From: Chara braunii
Lineage: Eukaryota; Streptophyta; Charophyceae; Charales; Characeae
Length of the DNA: 27,500 bases
Assembly: GCA_003427395.1 (NCBI GenBank)
Contig: BFEA01000443.1
Span: 499,447 to 526,946, forward strand
Direction: 5' to 3'
Shown here: one piece after another, positions 19,771-27,500 of the stretch
Position numbering within the stretch: the first letter of the stretch is position 1
Layout: the number at the start of each line of letters is the position of its first letter
Made by a program: the position numbers and the translations under genes
Notes under the pieces: model-generated
Databases searched by the model: none
What the model saw: the letters and a program-made list of their open reading frames with translations, nothing else
Told to the model about the DNA's origin: nothing

Positions 19771-20424
19771 ATGGTCGTTGTCAGAGATCTCGGCTACTGC
19801 GAAAGTCTGCGAAGTGCAGTTGTTGCCGCAGCTGAGAACATTTATGGTTTAGAGTGGTTTGGCAACATTGGGCTTCCCAGATACCGCTACCTTCCGGTCC
19901 CCGAAAACGTTCGCGCCCGTGTCCAGCCGTCTGTTTCGCCCCCGCCTACCCCATTTTTTCAGTACATTGTGATGGCCACGCTACGCGACATGCCCGTCTT
20001 CAAAATTGATTTCTACATTGCATCCGAAGGGGAGTTGAGAAGCTGCTTGTATTATTCATACGTAACCAGCACATCTTTCGATAGAATGTCAGAAGGTTGT
20101 GGGCCTGCCATTACGTTTTTCTTAACGATTTTCATCATGCATATCGCCTCGTGCTTGGATGGAAAACTATTCCTTATATCTGGCGTGAGAAAAGATGATG
20201 ACAGTCCCCCGTTCTGGGGAGATCGTTGTCCGTTCCAAATCCGTCACTAGAGCAATTTGAATCGAGTTTTAAGAGATATACTCATGCGCGACTTGCCGAA
20301 TATCGAAGCAGATCTTCAGGCCCGAATTCCCCAACCAAGTCCTTTTAATCAAGTTCAACATAGACGAGCGCAACGACGACGATCGTGGGAGGCTACTCGA
20401 AGACTTTACATGCTGCTACCATGA
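19771..20424 (+). pseudogene. gene C, unrecognised protein with one nonsense codon
   Basis: ATG at 19771; the frame is open to TAG 20248-20250. It continues after it in the same frame as SNLNRVLRDILMRDLPNIEA and then QVQHRRAQRRRSWEATRRLY, to TGA 20422. The first part has a Pro-rich stretch (QPSVSPPPTPFF) and a hydrophobic run (ITFFLTIFIMHIASC) that could be a membrane segment or buried helix. The second part is basic. I do not recognise the family. The stop can be explained by CAG-to-TAG. Gene structure (acceptor then ATG) is like its neighbours A1, A3, B1 and B2. Confidence 0.45.
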
Positions 20425-21180
20425 AGATCATACCATGCTACGAAGATACTCATCGTCTCAGGATATTCGGATTCTATATGCGAATAGACTCGCATTTATC
20501 ACCTCACGCCTTTAGAATCTCTCATCAAGAATATTCTTATGCGTGTAGTGGGTCTGGCCCTATCACATTGTGGACATCATGTCGGGCTTGGATGCGCTTC
20601 TGTGTGGGACTTGTGTAGGCACGTGAACATCGAGTCGGTTTTTGGATTAGCTTTTGTCTAATGTAGGAGTCCGACACGAATCATCGCTTGTGTAGGTCTT
20701 CGGCTTGAATCAGCTTTCGTGTAGGACTTCGGTTGAACTTGTGTTCGACATGTTCGTATTTGAGATAGGGTTTGTTTCAAGTGTAATGCAGGGCTTTTTG
20801 GCTTGTGGCGACGAAGGCGTGTCATATAGACTGTACGGAAGCGTCTTCTGTATGTAAGGACGTGTCATATAGACTATACGATGTGGGCGTGAATGATTTT
20901 TGGAAAGCCTACATGTGCCTTAGAACGTGTCCTTCAATGATTTTTGGAAAGGCTCATTATACTTTGTGATTTTTGGAAAGCTTCCGTGTACTTCACAATT
21001 TTGCATTGAATTATTTTTGGAACCGCCTCTGTGTACTTTGCAATTTGCCATTGAATGATTTTCTTGCATTGAATGATTTCTGGAAACTCTCTGTGTGGTG
21101 TACAACTTCACCTTTAGAAAAACACTAGGCAACTTGAAGACGATGACAAGAGTTACTTATAGGTATGGATATGTATATTC
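20425..21180. repeat. repeat-rich spacer
   Basis: Contains ATGCGA + 6 nt + TCGCAT (20478-20495). Short repeats of gtgtaggncttcgg(c)ttgaa lie at 20640-20745, and cgtgtcatatagact(g/a)tacg occurs twice (about 20817 and 20863). Around five copies of a word close to ttgaatgatttttggaaa lie at 20905-21090. The last part resembles 25215-25415 downstream of B2. No gene. Confidence 0.7.
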
Positions 21181-21500
21181 TCCGCACAAAGATTTCATGA
21201 CATTTTCACCCAGTAACATACAAATGACAAGCCAACGTCCATATTAAATCATCGCGCTGATGGTGTGCGCACCTGCTTCTCCATCTAAGTGCGAGTTCAT
21301 TTGCACTTCTGGTGTGAACCTCGAGCAATTCCCTCGCACTTTGTTTCGACTTGACCTTTACAAAAACAACAGGCAACCTGCAAATGTTTTCTTCTCTCCA
21401 TTTCTCTCAACTTTCACAATAGTGACCTTGCAAATGTTTCGATCTTTCATCTTCATGTGATGGGATGCATGCATGTTTTCGATAAAAAAATGCTCATGTC
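21181..21500. repeat. dispersed repeat module (copy 1)
   Basis: The series ...tgacattttcacc...catacaaatgacaagcc...gtgtgcgcacctgc...ccatctaagtgcgagttc recurs near 23560-23700, 23812-23965 and 25600-25740, each with a member of the palindrome family (here 21287-21308). The following stretch, with gaccttgcaaatgtttcgatc and ctcatgtcaaggagggg, recurs at 25478-25568. Confidence 0.75.
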
Positions 21501-21603
21501 AAGGAGGGGATCGAACGAACCGTCGGTAAGCACCAGCACATCACGAAGCAAGAGCACGTCCCAATTGGAACATCGTCGGGTTCTTGCGTTGTCGACTCTA
21601 TAT

Positions 21604-22120
21604 GATGACTACACTAAACCGCAGCAGGATGACCGGTCCGCCTCTCCGATGTAGATCTAACGGTGGATTGCGTCAAATCTGCTCTCAAAGATCCACACCA
21701 GGGACGGGGGCCGGGATCCGACCACAGTTTGCTTGTAAGCCATAATATGATGTGTCGATATAACCGACATTCAGAACTGCTTGGTGAGCATCTAGTGCTA
21801 CGCTAATAAGTTCCAAACACGGTCGCAAAGTCCCCTAAAAATGTTCATTGTCGGTTCCTCACATCGTCGATTTCCACGTGATGAGTACAGTAATCAGCAG
21901 CAGGATGGCAGGTGTCCCTCGCCGGAATGGGTCTAACGGTGAATTGCGTCAAATCTGCTCCCAAAGATCCACACCGGATAGAAGGTCCTGCAATCAGCCA
22001 CTGCTTGTTTGTAAGCATCATGTGATGTGTCCATACAATCGACATCCAAAACTGTTTGGTGAGTATCTAGTGCTACGCCAATAAGTTCTGAACACGACCG
22101 CACGGTCCTCTAAGAATGCT
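21604..22120. repeat. 276-bp tandem duplication
   Basis: Two adjacent copies with a 276-bp offset (ctaacggt at 21657 and 21933). They share gcgtcaaatctgctc, aaagatccacacc and gagtatctagtgctacgc-type blocks and differ by scattered substitutions. No coding signal. Confidence 0.85.
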
Positions 22121-22325
22121 TTTAGCACTAGAGACCTCTGCCCGCCGACTATTTGGCACTTATTGAAGGTGGTCATTTCAACCGATGCAGAAGGCTCGTG
22201 ATCACTTCCATTGCCTGTATACATGCCGATGGGTGCTCGGCGTTGCATACATGTAGTGTTGTTTGACACTTCCTTAAGGTGCTCTATCGAACACCGATAA
22301 CTGAGAATTGACTCGTTGTTCAACT

Positions 22326-22329
<4 letters not shown>
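22121..22329. repeat. repeat unit preceding a (TC)n tract
   Basis: Includes gtttgacacttccttaaggtgctc, tcgaacaccgataact and gaattgactcgttgttcaac. The same order is found at 25985-26055 and 26280-26385. At 22.3 and 26.1 kb the unit is followed by a long TC tract. Confidence 0.7.

Positions 22330-22393
<64 letters not shown>
22330..22393. repeat. (TC)n microsatellite
   Basis: An uninterrupted TC tract; it directly follows the unit at 22121-22329. Confidence 0.98.
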
Positions 22394-22395
<2 letters not shown>

Positions 22396-22592
22396 GCCAT
22401 GGCCGTTGATGTATCTCTGGCCCGACTGGGTGCAGAGCGGCCGTGCGGTGGTGGTCGTGTTCAACAAAACGCCCGTCATCGGAGTTTCGACGGACGTCCT
22501 TCGGGGGACATGGTTATTTTCTTTCCCTGTGAACTGGGTGTATGCATTTGCTGATTTTTTCGTTGTGGCCTGCAGGGAGTTTGTCGATCGCG
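22394..22592 (+). promoter_or_regulatory. leader/intron region of gene B1 with splice acceptor
   Basis: The end is gctgattttttcgttgtggcctgcag (AG 22574-22575), followed by 17 nt and the ATG of B1. One frame upstream (SGRAVVVVFNKTPVIGVSTD) is open and protein-like, so an additional 5' coding exon cannot be excluded. Confidence 0.45.
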
Positions 22593-23510
22593 ATGGCCAT
22601 CTTGGAGTGGATAACCCAGGGTCTTTGGCGTGAGCGCATGGCGTACCCTTTTCCGCCATGCTCGTTGTGCGTCTCCGGCAGTGCAGACTCCACTGTTATA
22701 GACGGTGCGACAAAAGACGACTTCGAGTGTGATCCTTGGATGAGGGTCGTCCCGTTCACTGATGCTCCCCTGGACTCGTGGAAAGAGGACCAGTGGGACA
22801 AAATGCTCAGGGAGTGCCCGTGGGCGGACGACTACAAGTTCGCAAATATGTGCGAGTTCGAGGGTTTCATTCTCGTGCCTAGAGCTGTGCTCGGTTCAGT
22901 TCGGTGTCGTCACTTGAGTGCAAAGCTCAATATTGCTCGTCATCACAATGTGTTGGCCTGCAACGTCGTGACTGCTTCGGCGCGCACATGGTGCCGTGCG
23001 CTGAAACACGAGTTGCTTGCCTGTGCACGACATTCCGAGTTCGTCGATGAGTACCCATTGCGCTCTCTAGGGTTGTTGCCTCGAGCAGTTTCCTACTACT
23101 GCGTTAGATTGCGTCTCAGAAGGTTATTCTTATCTAGGGTCCTTTGTGTCGCGTGTTCGAATCGGAATAGGACCTTGACTGATGCTGTGGTCTACGTGTC
23201 CACGAATGAGTTGCAACTCGGGAGAGACGGGATGAGTTTGGTCACAAGAGAATTCGAAGGGACATGGGATTTGGTAATCGGGGGTAAGGTGGACGATGTG
23301 GACGCATGGCGTGAGGTTGAAGCTCAAGCGTCCTATATATGGGATGCTATAGGCAGGTCTCTGGCCGAAAGGACCGGGTTCGTTCGCATGAAACATATTT
23401 CTATGTTCGCGGAAGATGCTCCAGTCGATGCGCCGCAGTGTCTTACGTTCGGGTCGCCTGTTCGAACTTTGAATGAACGCATGTACACACCGGTCTGTCG
23501 TCATCGGTAG
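22593..23510 (+). CDS. family B protein, copy 1 (unrecognised), intact
   Basis: About 305 residues with no internal stop. Start chosen at ATG 22593 because it lies just after the acceptor and matches the layout of B2. Blocks shared with B2 are ATK(D/E)DFE.DPWM.VVP near residue 39, CPWA..YKFANM.EF, LL.CARH..F...YP, AVSYYCVRL, DAVVYVSTNE, and the C-terminal GFVRMKHISMFAEDAPVD.PQ. Several conserved Cys and His residues are present, but there is no clear zinc-finger spacing. I recognise no catalytic motif, signal peptide or membrane segment. Conservation between copies that differ at about half their residues indicates past or present selection on the protein. It could be a gene of a mobile element, given the surroundings. 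Confidence 0.65.
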   Translation: MAILEWITQGLWRERMAYPFPPCSLCVSGSADSTVIDGATKDDFECDPWMRVVPFTDAPLDSWKEDQWDKMLRECPWADDYKFANMCEFEGFILVPRAVLGSVRCRHLSAKLNIARHHNVLACNVVTASARTWCRALKHELLACARHSEFVDEYPLRSLGLLPRAVSYYCVRLRLRRLFLSRVLCVACSNRNRTLTDAVVYVSTNELQLGRDGMSLVTREFEGTWDLVIGGKVDDVDAWREVEAQASYIWDAIGRSLAERTGFVRMKHISMFAEDAPVDAPQCLTFGSPVRTLNERMYTPVCRHR

Positions 23511-24106
23511 AAGTGAAAGTTCTGAACGGATGTTATGTATCATGTCCATGCAAAAAAATGACGATATTTTCATCAGGGAATACAAAAAGGGCACGCCCAT
23601 TTCCTTATACATTACACACATAAGCTCATGGTGTGCGCACCTATCTCTCCATCTAAGTGCGTGTTCACTCGTACTTGCTGTGTGCACCCCGAGCATTCCA
23701 CTTCAGTGGTGTGACCACCTGGCTCTCCACCTAACTGCGAGTTCACTCACACTTGTGCTTTGAACCCTGTGCAATCCGCTTAAGTGAATGTCATGAATCT
23801 ATGTTGCGAATTCGTCCATGCAAAGATTTGATGACATTTTCATCCGGGAATATACAAATGACAAGCCAGTGTCCATATTTAATCATCACGGTGATAGTGT
23901 GCGCACCTGCCTCTCCATCTGAGTGCGAGTTCACTCGCACGTAAGTGAGAGTTTACTCGCACTTTGCTTAAGTGAGGAGCTTGTCGATATATGGTACGAG
24001 GCGTGACGATTGAGTGTTGGCCGCACCAGGGGACTTATCATTGGCCAATTTTATTTGCGACGGTCTACACGTCCGTATGTGTCGTTTATGTGTGCATGAT
24101 GTGTAG
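23511..24106. repeat. dispersed repeat modules (copies 2 and 3) and B2 leader
   Basis: Two related modules (about 23520-23770 and 23790-23965) share tccatgcaaa, tgacnatattttcatc, gtgtgcgcacct and ctccatctnagtgcg with 21181-21345 and 25430-25740. Palindromes are at 23923-23940 (GTGCGAGT, two bases, ACTCGCAC) and 23943-23964. The leader of B2 follows and ends gtgtgcatgatgtgtag (AG 24105-24106). Confidence 0.7.
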
Positions 24107-24114
24107 GGAGCGTA

Positions 24115-25092
24115 ATGTCGTCCAGACCTTCGACAAGCGTCAGCATGAGTCCCAAGACGCACATGCGCTTAGCAAGACCGTTTTCACCTTATGCGAGATC
24201 GGTGCGGCATCATGACGGTCAAACGTGGATCGACGAAGCAACCAAGGAGGACTTCGAAGAGGACCCATGGATGACCGTCGTCCCGTACATGAACCGGCAT
24301 CTCGACGAATGCAACGATAATGATTGGAAGGCGATGGAGTGCGCCTGCCCTTGGGCAAGCCATTACAAGTTTGCCAACATGTTAGAGTTCGGGAGCCTCA
24401 TTACACTACCTAATGGTGTCCTCCAGCGAAAGATCCTGGACGATAAGGGTAAACCGATCCGCTACCGTACCAGCTTCAGAAGTCGCCTCGGCTGCGAGTA
24501 CATCACATCTTCGCCACGAACTTGGGAAAGTTTGCAGAAGCAAGACTTGGTGGACTGCGCTCGTCATTGTTCATTCTTGGAACACTACCCACCCCGTTGC
24601 CCAGGGACTTCTCTACAAGCTATATCATATTGTTGTGTGCGGTTGACTTATGACGGATGTCCTTTCGCCAGAGTGCCATGTGTGGCTTTTTCACACAAAA
24701 GTAGAAAACTCGTGGATGCAGTTGTGCTCGTGTCACGGAACGAGATGGTACTTCAAGGATCCAAGTTCAAGCCGATGATGTCGCGCCCCGATGTAGATGG
24801 GCGGCCAGATTTCGTGAGAGCAGGTCAGGTCAGATGTTTATCATTGCAGCATGGGGTGGAAGAGAAAGTGTCCGACATACGAGACTGTATAGGGAATTCC
24901 TTAGCCCGACCAGGATGGTTTGTTAGGATGAAATACATGTCCGTGTTTTCGGAGAATGCAACAGTCGACGAGCCACAAATGCATGTGTATGGATCATCTA
25001 TGAATGCTATGTATGGCTTCCGTTCACGACCTCGTCCGCAGGAAACCCCGTATGTCACAAGATACGAACGAGTGGTCATACCTTGTGTTTAA
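24115..25092 (+). CDS. family B protein, copy 2 (unrecognised), intact
   Basis: 325 residues, open throughout; ATG at 24115 is 8 nt after the acceptor AG at 24105-24106. The N-terminal 35 residues are Ser/Arg-rich and not shared with B1. From WIDEATKEDFEEDPWMTVVP on, it aligns with B1 along nearly the whole length, with a few short insertions (for example LQRKILDDKGKPIRYR). Shared blocks include CPWASHYKFANMLEF, VDCARHCSFLEHYP, AISYCCVRL, DAVVLVSRNEM and GWFVRMKYMSVFSENATVDE. A C-terminal Arg/Pro-rich extension ends VVIPCV before TAA. Family unknown. Together B1 and B2 are the only long unbroken genes in the 3' half of the window, so they are the best candidates for recent function. Confidence 0.68.
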   Translation: MSSRPSTSVSMSPKTHMRLARPFSPYARSVRHHDGQTWIDEATKEDFEEDPWMTVVPYMNRHLDECNDNDWKAMECACPWASHYKFANMLEFGSLITLPNGVLQRKILDDKGKPIRYRTSFRSRLGCEYITSSPRTWESLQKQDLVDCARHCSFLEHYPPRCPGTSLQAISYCCVRLTYDGCPFARVPCVAFSHKSRKLVDAVVLVSRNEMVLQGSKFKPMMSRPDVDGRPDFVRAGQVRCLSLQHGVEEKVSDIRDCIGNSLARPGWFVRMKYMSVFSENATVDEPQMHVYGSSMNAMYGFRSRPRPQETPYVTRYERVVIPCV

Positions 25093-25429
25093 GGGAAAAC
25101 ATGTTAAAATACAATCTTGTGGAACATGATGTGCATGTGCATGTGCACCTTGAAATGGTGGCTATGAAGTAGTAGATAGAGGTGCGAGAGGCAATAGTTG
25201 CAATAGGTGCGAGAGACAATGTGTGATTGACTGATTTTTTGCGTTGAATGTTTTTTCGTAAACAACCCCTGTCTACTTTGCAATGTGCGGTTCAATAATT
25301 TTTTTCATTGAACATTTCTCGCAACTCTGTGTGCGGTGTTTCCATCTGCGAAGGTGCAATTTTAGGAAAAGACTACTCAAGTTGCGAGTGTTTTCATCTC
25401 GACGTTGCGGTGACAAGAGTAAATGTTCT
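25093..25429. repeat. 3' flank of B2, related to the flank of gene C
   Basis: Repeats of gcatgtgcatgtgcac and ggtgcgagag(g/a)caat occur first. A segment follows with gttgaatgttttt, ctactttgcaatgtg, gtgcggtgttt and gacaagagtaaatg, resembling 20930-21150. No gene. Confidence 0.6.
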
Positions 25430-25745
25430 GAATGGATGTTATGTATCTTATCCATGCAAAAAAAATGACATGCCGATGACCTTGCAAGTGTTTCGATCTC
25501 TGATGTTCATGCCATGGGATGCATGGGTGTCTTACAGTCCTAAACATGCTCATGTCAAGGAGGGGATCGATGTTTGCGATGAGTGAATATTAGGAATCTA
25601 TGTTATTGATTTGTCCATGCAAATGACAACCTAACGTCCGTATTATATCACCGCGCCGATGGTATGCGTTCATGTTGTCCATCTAAATGAGAGTTCACTC
25701 CGACTTGTGGTGTGTACCCCGAGCAATCCGCTAGTTGTCCATGCA
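25430..25745. repeat. dispersed repeat module (copy 4)
   Basis: Starts with ctgaatggatgttatgtatc, as does the flank of B1 at 23523. It contains accttgcaagtgtttcgatc and ctcatgtcaaggagggg as at 21422-21513, then tccatgcaaatgacaacc and a diverged palindrome at about 25684. Confidence 0.7.
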
Positions 25746-26089
25746 AATGTCCTAGAACTGATAGCCTGCGACATCTGGAGTTCAATTCTGTTTCTTGAGT
25801 GCGAAACTTTGCTCGAAACATATCCAAATCCAACAAGAAGTCCCACCACAGACCATCAAACCTTGCCCCGGTGGCGGACTTCAGCATCCAAGACTGCCCA
25901 GCAACCGCTAACCTGCGGCAAGCAAATTCACACCCAGCATTAAGGTTCCCTTAGAGTGTGTGGTCATCCGCACAGACATCCAACGACTGTTTGACACTTG
26001 TTGAAGGTGCTCAGTCACCAAACCGATATCCGCGAATTGATTCGCTGTTCAACTAGTATCTGTCAATGTCTTTCCGGGTTAAAGCAAGG

Positions 26090-26091
<2 letters not shown>
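25746..26091. other. spacer with the pre-(TC)n unit
   Basis: 25746-25940 shows no recognisable feature. 25941-26060 is a copy of the unit of 22121-22329 (gactgtttgacacttgttgaaggtgctc, gcgaattgattcgctgttcaac). Confidence 0.55.

Positions 26092-26152
<61 letters not shown>
26092..26152. repeat. (TC)n microsatellite
   Basis: An uninterrupted TC tract, the third in the window. Confidence 0.98.
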
Positions 26153-26154
<2 letters not shown>

Positions 26155-26629
26155 CGGAATCAGATCTCGCATCAAGATTCCCTAAGAGTGCTAATGGCAA
26201 TCCACACAGACAACCAATGACTGTTTCACACTTCTTCAAGCTGCTCGATCGCCAAACAGATCAAGAACCAACATCAAGGCGCCCTAACAGTGCTATTGGC
26301 AATCGGCATCGAGAGCGAACGACTGTTTGCTACTTCCTTAAGGTGCTCTGTCGAACACCACTAACTCCCGAATCATTCAGTATTGAACTACTATCTGTCA
26401 ACCGGAGAAGGAGGTCCTTCCGAGAAGATAAATGGTGGACACATTTGTTGCAGAGGTACTGACGGGTTGTGGGTTCGACTTGCCAAATGTCGTGCACCAG
26501 GCTGGGTGTTCCGCCCCACCACAGTTGACGGGTTCAGTCCATCAACTTCCAAGGTGTCGAGCGCCAGACCCCTGACCTTTTATGGAAAACAGGCATCACA
26601 TACCCAACAGGATGCCCTAAGGCTTTTGA
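26153..26629. repeat. further copies of the pre-(TC)n unit, then spacer
   Basis: Two diverged copies at 26165-26270 and 26275-26395 (ccctaa(g/c)agtgctaatggcaatc ... gactgtttc/gcnacttc ... aaggtgctc). 26400-26629 is open in one frame but has no recognised domain. Confidence 0.55.
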
Positions 26630-26654
26630 ATCGTGTACTGTCTGTCACAGCAAC

Positions 26655-27330
26655 ACCAAGTCAGGACAACATTGTCAAGGTGTCATGCAAAGAGCCCCTG
26701 CCCTTTTTTACACTGTGTTAATTCGCATTTAATAACGACTATTCATGTACGAAGGGTTCAAAACGCCCCGCGCAACATTTGTCATGTCAACACCTCATAT
26801 ACTGACCACTTATCCTCATTTAAAGTGTCGCATGATGCCCTATTGGGCCATGTACTGAGTGTTTATTCGCAGTCGAAATAGTTCACTTTTTGACAAAAAG
26901 TTCATTTTTTACGAAATGTGTATTTCGTACAGATAGCCCTGCCCTTTTATATTATGTGGTGTGTATCACAGTGACTGTCGTTCCTTACACCTAGCCAGGA
27001 CAACATTGTCAAGATGTTGTACAAAGAGCCCCTGACATTTTATGTTGTGCAGTGTCATTCCTCGTACCTACCAGGATAGGACGCGAACCCATTTTATACA
27101 CTTAGGTGTTAATTCGCATTTAATAACGACTGTTCGTGTACGAAGGGCTCAAAACGCCTAACCACAACATTTACCGCATCAACACCTCATATACTGACCG
27201 TTTATCCTCACTTAATGTGTCGCATAATGCCCTATTGGCCCATGTATAGAGTATTCATTCACATTCGAAATAGTTCACTTTTTGACCAAAAGTTCATTTT
27301 TTACGAAATGTGTATTGTAAATAGTCCCGA
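26655..27330. repeat. ~391-bp tandem duplication
   Basis: ttaattcgcatttaataacgac at 26718 recurs at 27109. The two copies stay similar to aatagttcactttttga(c)(a/c)aaaagttca and cgaaatgtgtatt at about 26925 and 27320. The upstream part (caggacaacattgtcaag) is also duplicated, at 26662 and 26997. The tail carries a small inverted repeat (ACTTTTT/AAAAAGT). No gene. Confidence 0.8.
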
Positions 27331-27500
27331 GAGGGATAGAAAAAAAAAAGATAACCCAAAGGCATATCTACAGTTACTGCGTCAATAAAAGGGGGAATGA
27401 ACTATTGTTCATTGCCTGAACGGTAAGGCAACAACCTGGCAAATGGTTGAGGATGGAGGCTAGACAGTGGGTCACCAATGAGCATCGATCTCTAGGTCAT
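27331..27500. other. unclassified end of window
   Basis: No feature is recognised in the last 170 bases, apart from a short A-run. Confidence 0.4.

Noticed and set aside
1476-20250. A variant genetic code with TAG/TAA as Gln (as in some green algae)
   Set aside because: TGA also interrupts frames at Arg positions, frameshifts are present too, and some frames appear to end normally at TAA or TAG. Decay by C-to-T change explains all of these at once.
22316-22633. Open frame running through the TC tract into the B1 leader
   Set aside because: The TC tract gives only Ser-Leu repeats, and the rest ends in another frame than B1. A small upstream exon remains possible but unsupported.
23140-23165. 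tRNA B-box-like word (gttcgaatc)
   Set aside because: It lies inside the B1 coding frame, and no cloverleaf or A box fits around it.
1-27500. LTR or LINE retroelement
   Set aside because: No reverse transcriptase, RNase H-RT pair, integrase or long terminal direct repeats were found.

Overview
The window looks like nuclear DNA of a eukaryote. It has long simple-sequence tracts ((TC)n, (AT)n), minisatellites, pyrimidine-rich splice acceptors and many decaying protein-coding segments separated by repeats. There is no operon structure or ribosome-binding-site logic. The protein types (a ParB-like domain joined to an amino-methyltransferase-like domain, a Ulp1/C48 cysteine protease, a DUF7869-like RNase H-fold protein) resemble those I associate with large mobile elements in streptophyte algae such as Chara. 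That taxonomic guess is inference only. No reverse transcriptase or retroviral integrase was seen.

Layout. 32-89: (TC)n. 302-7855: a long chain of coding segments on the + strand, probably parts of one or two old genes. In order these are an unrecognised N-terminal segment, a basic nuclear-localisation-like linker, a ParB-like domain, a permuted N6/N4 methyltransferase-like domain with degenerate catalytic motifs, an acidic C-terminal segment, Gly/Ser and other repeat-rich segments, and an intact Ulp1-type protease core. The chain is interrupted by in-frame stops and frame shifts. 7856-13170: no convincing gene, but dense repeats, including a dispersed short palindrome (8-nt arms, 6-nt spacer), a 279-bp and a 119-bp tandem repeat, and a 21-bp minisatellite. 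13195-16391: a decayed DUF7869-like gene, a candidate transposase. 16485-19412: three copies (A1 broken, A2 truncated, A3 interrupted by a foldback element) of an unrecognised gene family. 19771-20424: an unrecognised gene C with one stop. 20425-22580: repeats. 22593-23510 and 24115-25092: two intact paralogous genes (B1, B2) of another unrecognised family. 23511-24100 and 25093-27500: repeats, with (TC)n at 26092-26152.

Two patterns tie the window together. First, nearly every in-frame stop inside otherwise open coding sequence can be explained by a C-to-T change in CGA, CAA or CAG. At 6135 and 6246 an internal duplicate still shows Arg and Gln at the matching positions, so this is methylation-type decay of mobile-element-like genes. 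Second, genes D, A1, A3, C, B1 and B2 each have a good splice acceptor 1-25 nt upstream of their ATG, which suggests a shared organisation with an intron in the 5' leader. How these genes cooperate is not shown by the sequence; a large DNA transposon, or nested transposons, is the simplest reading.
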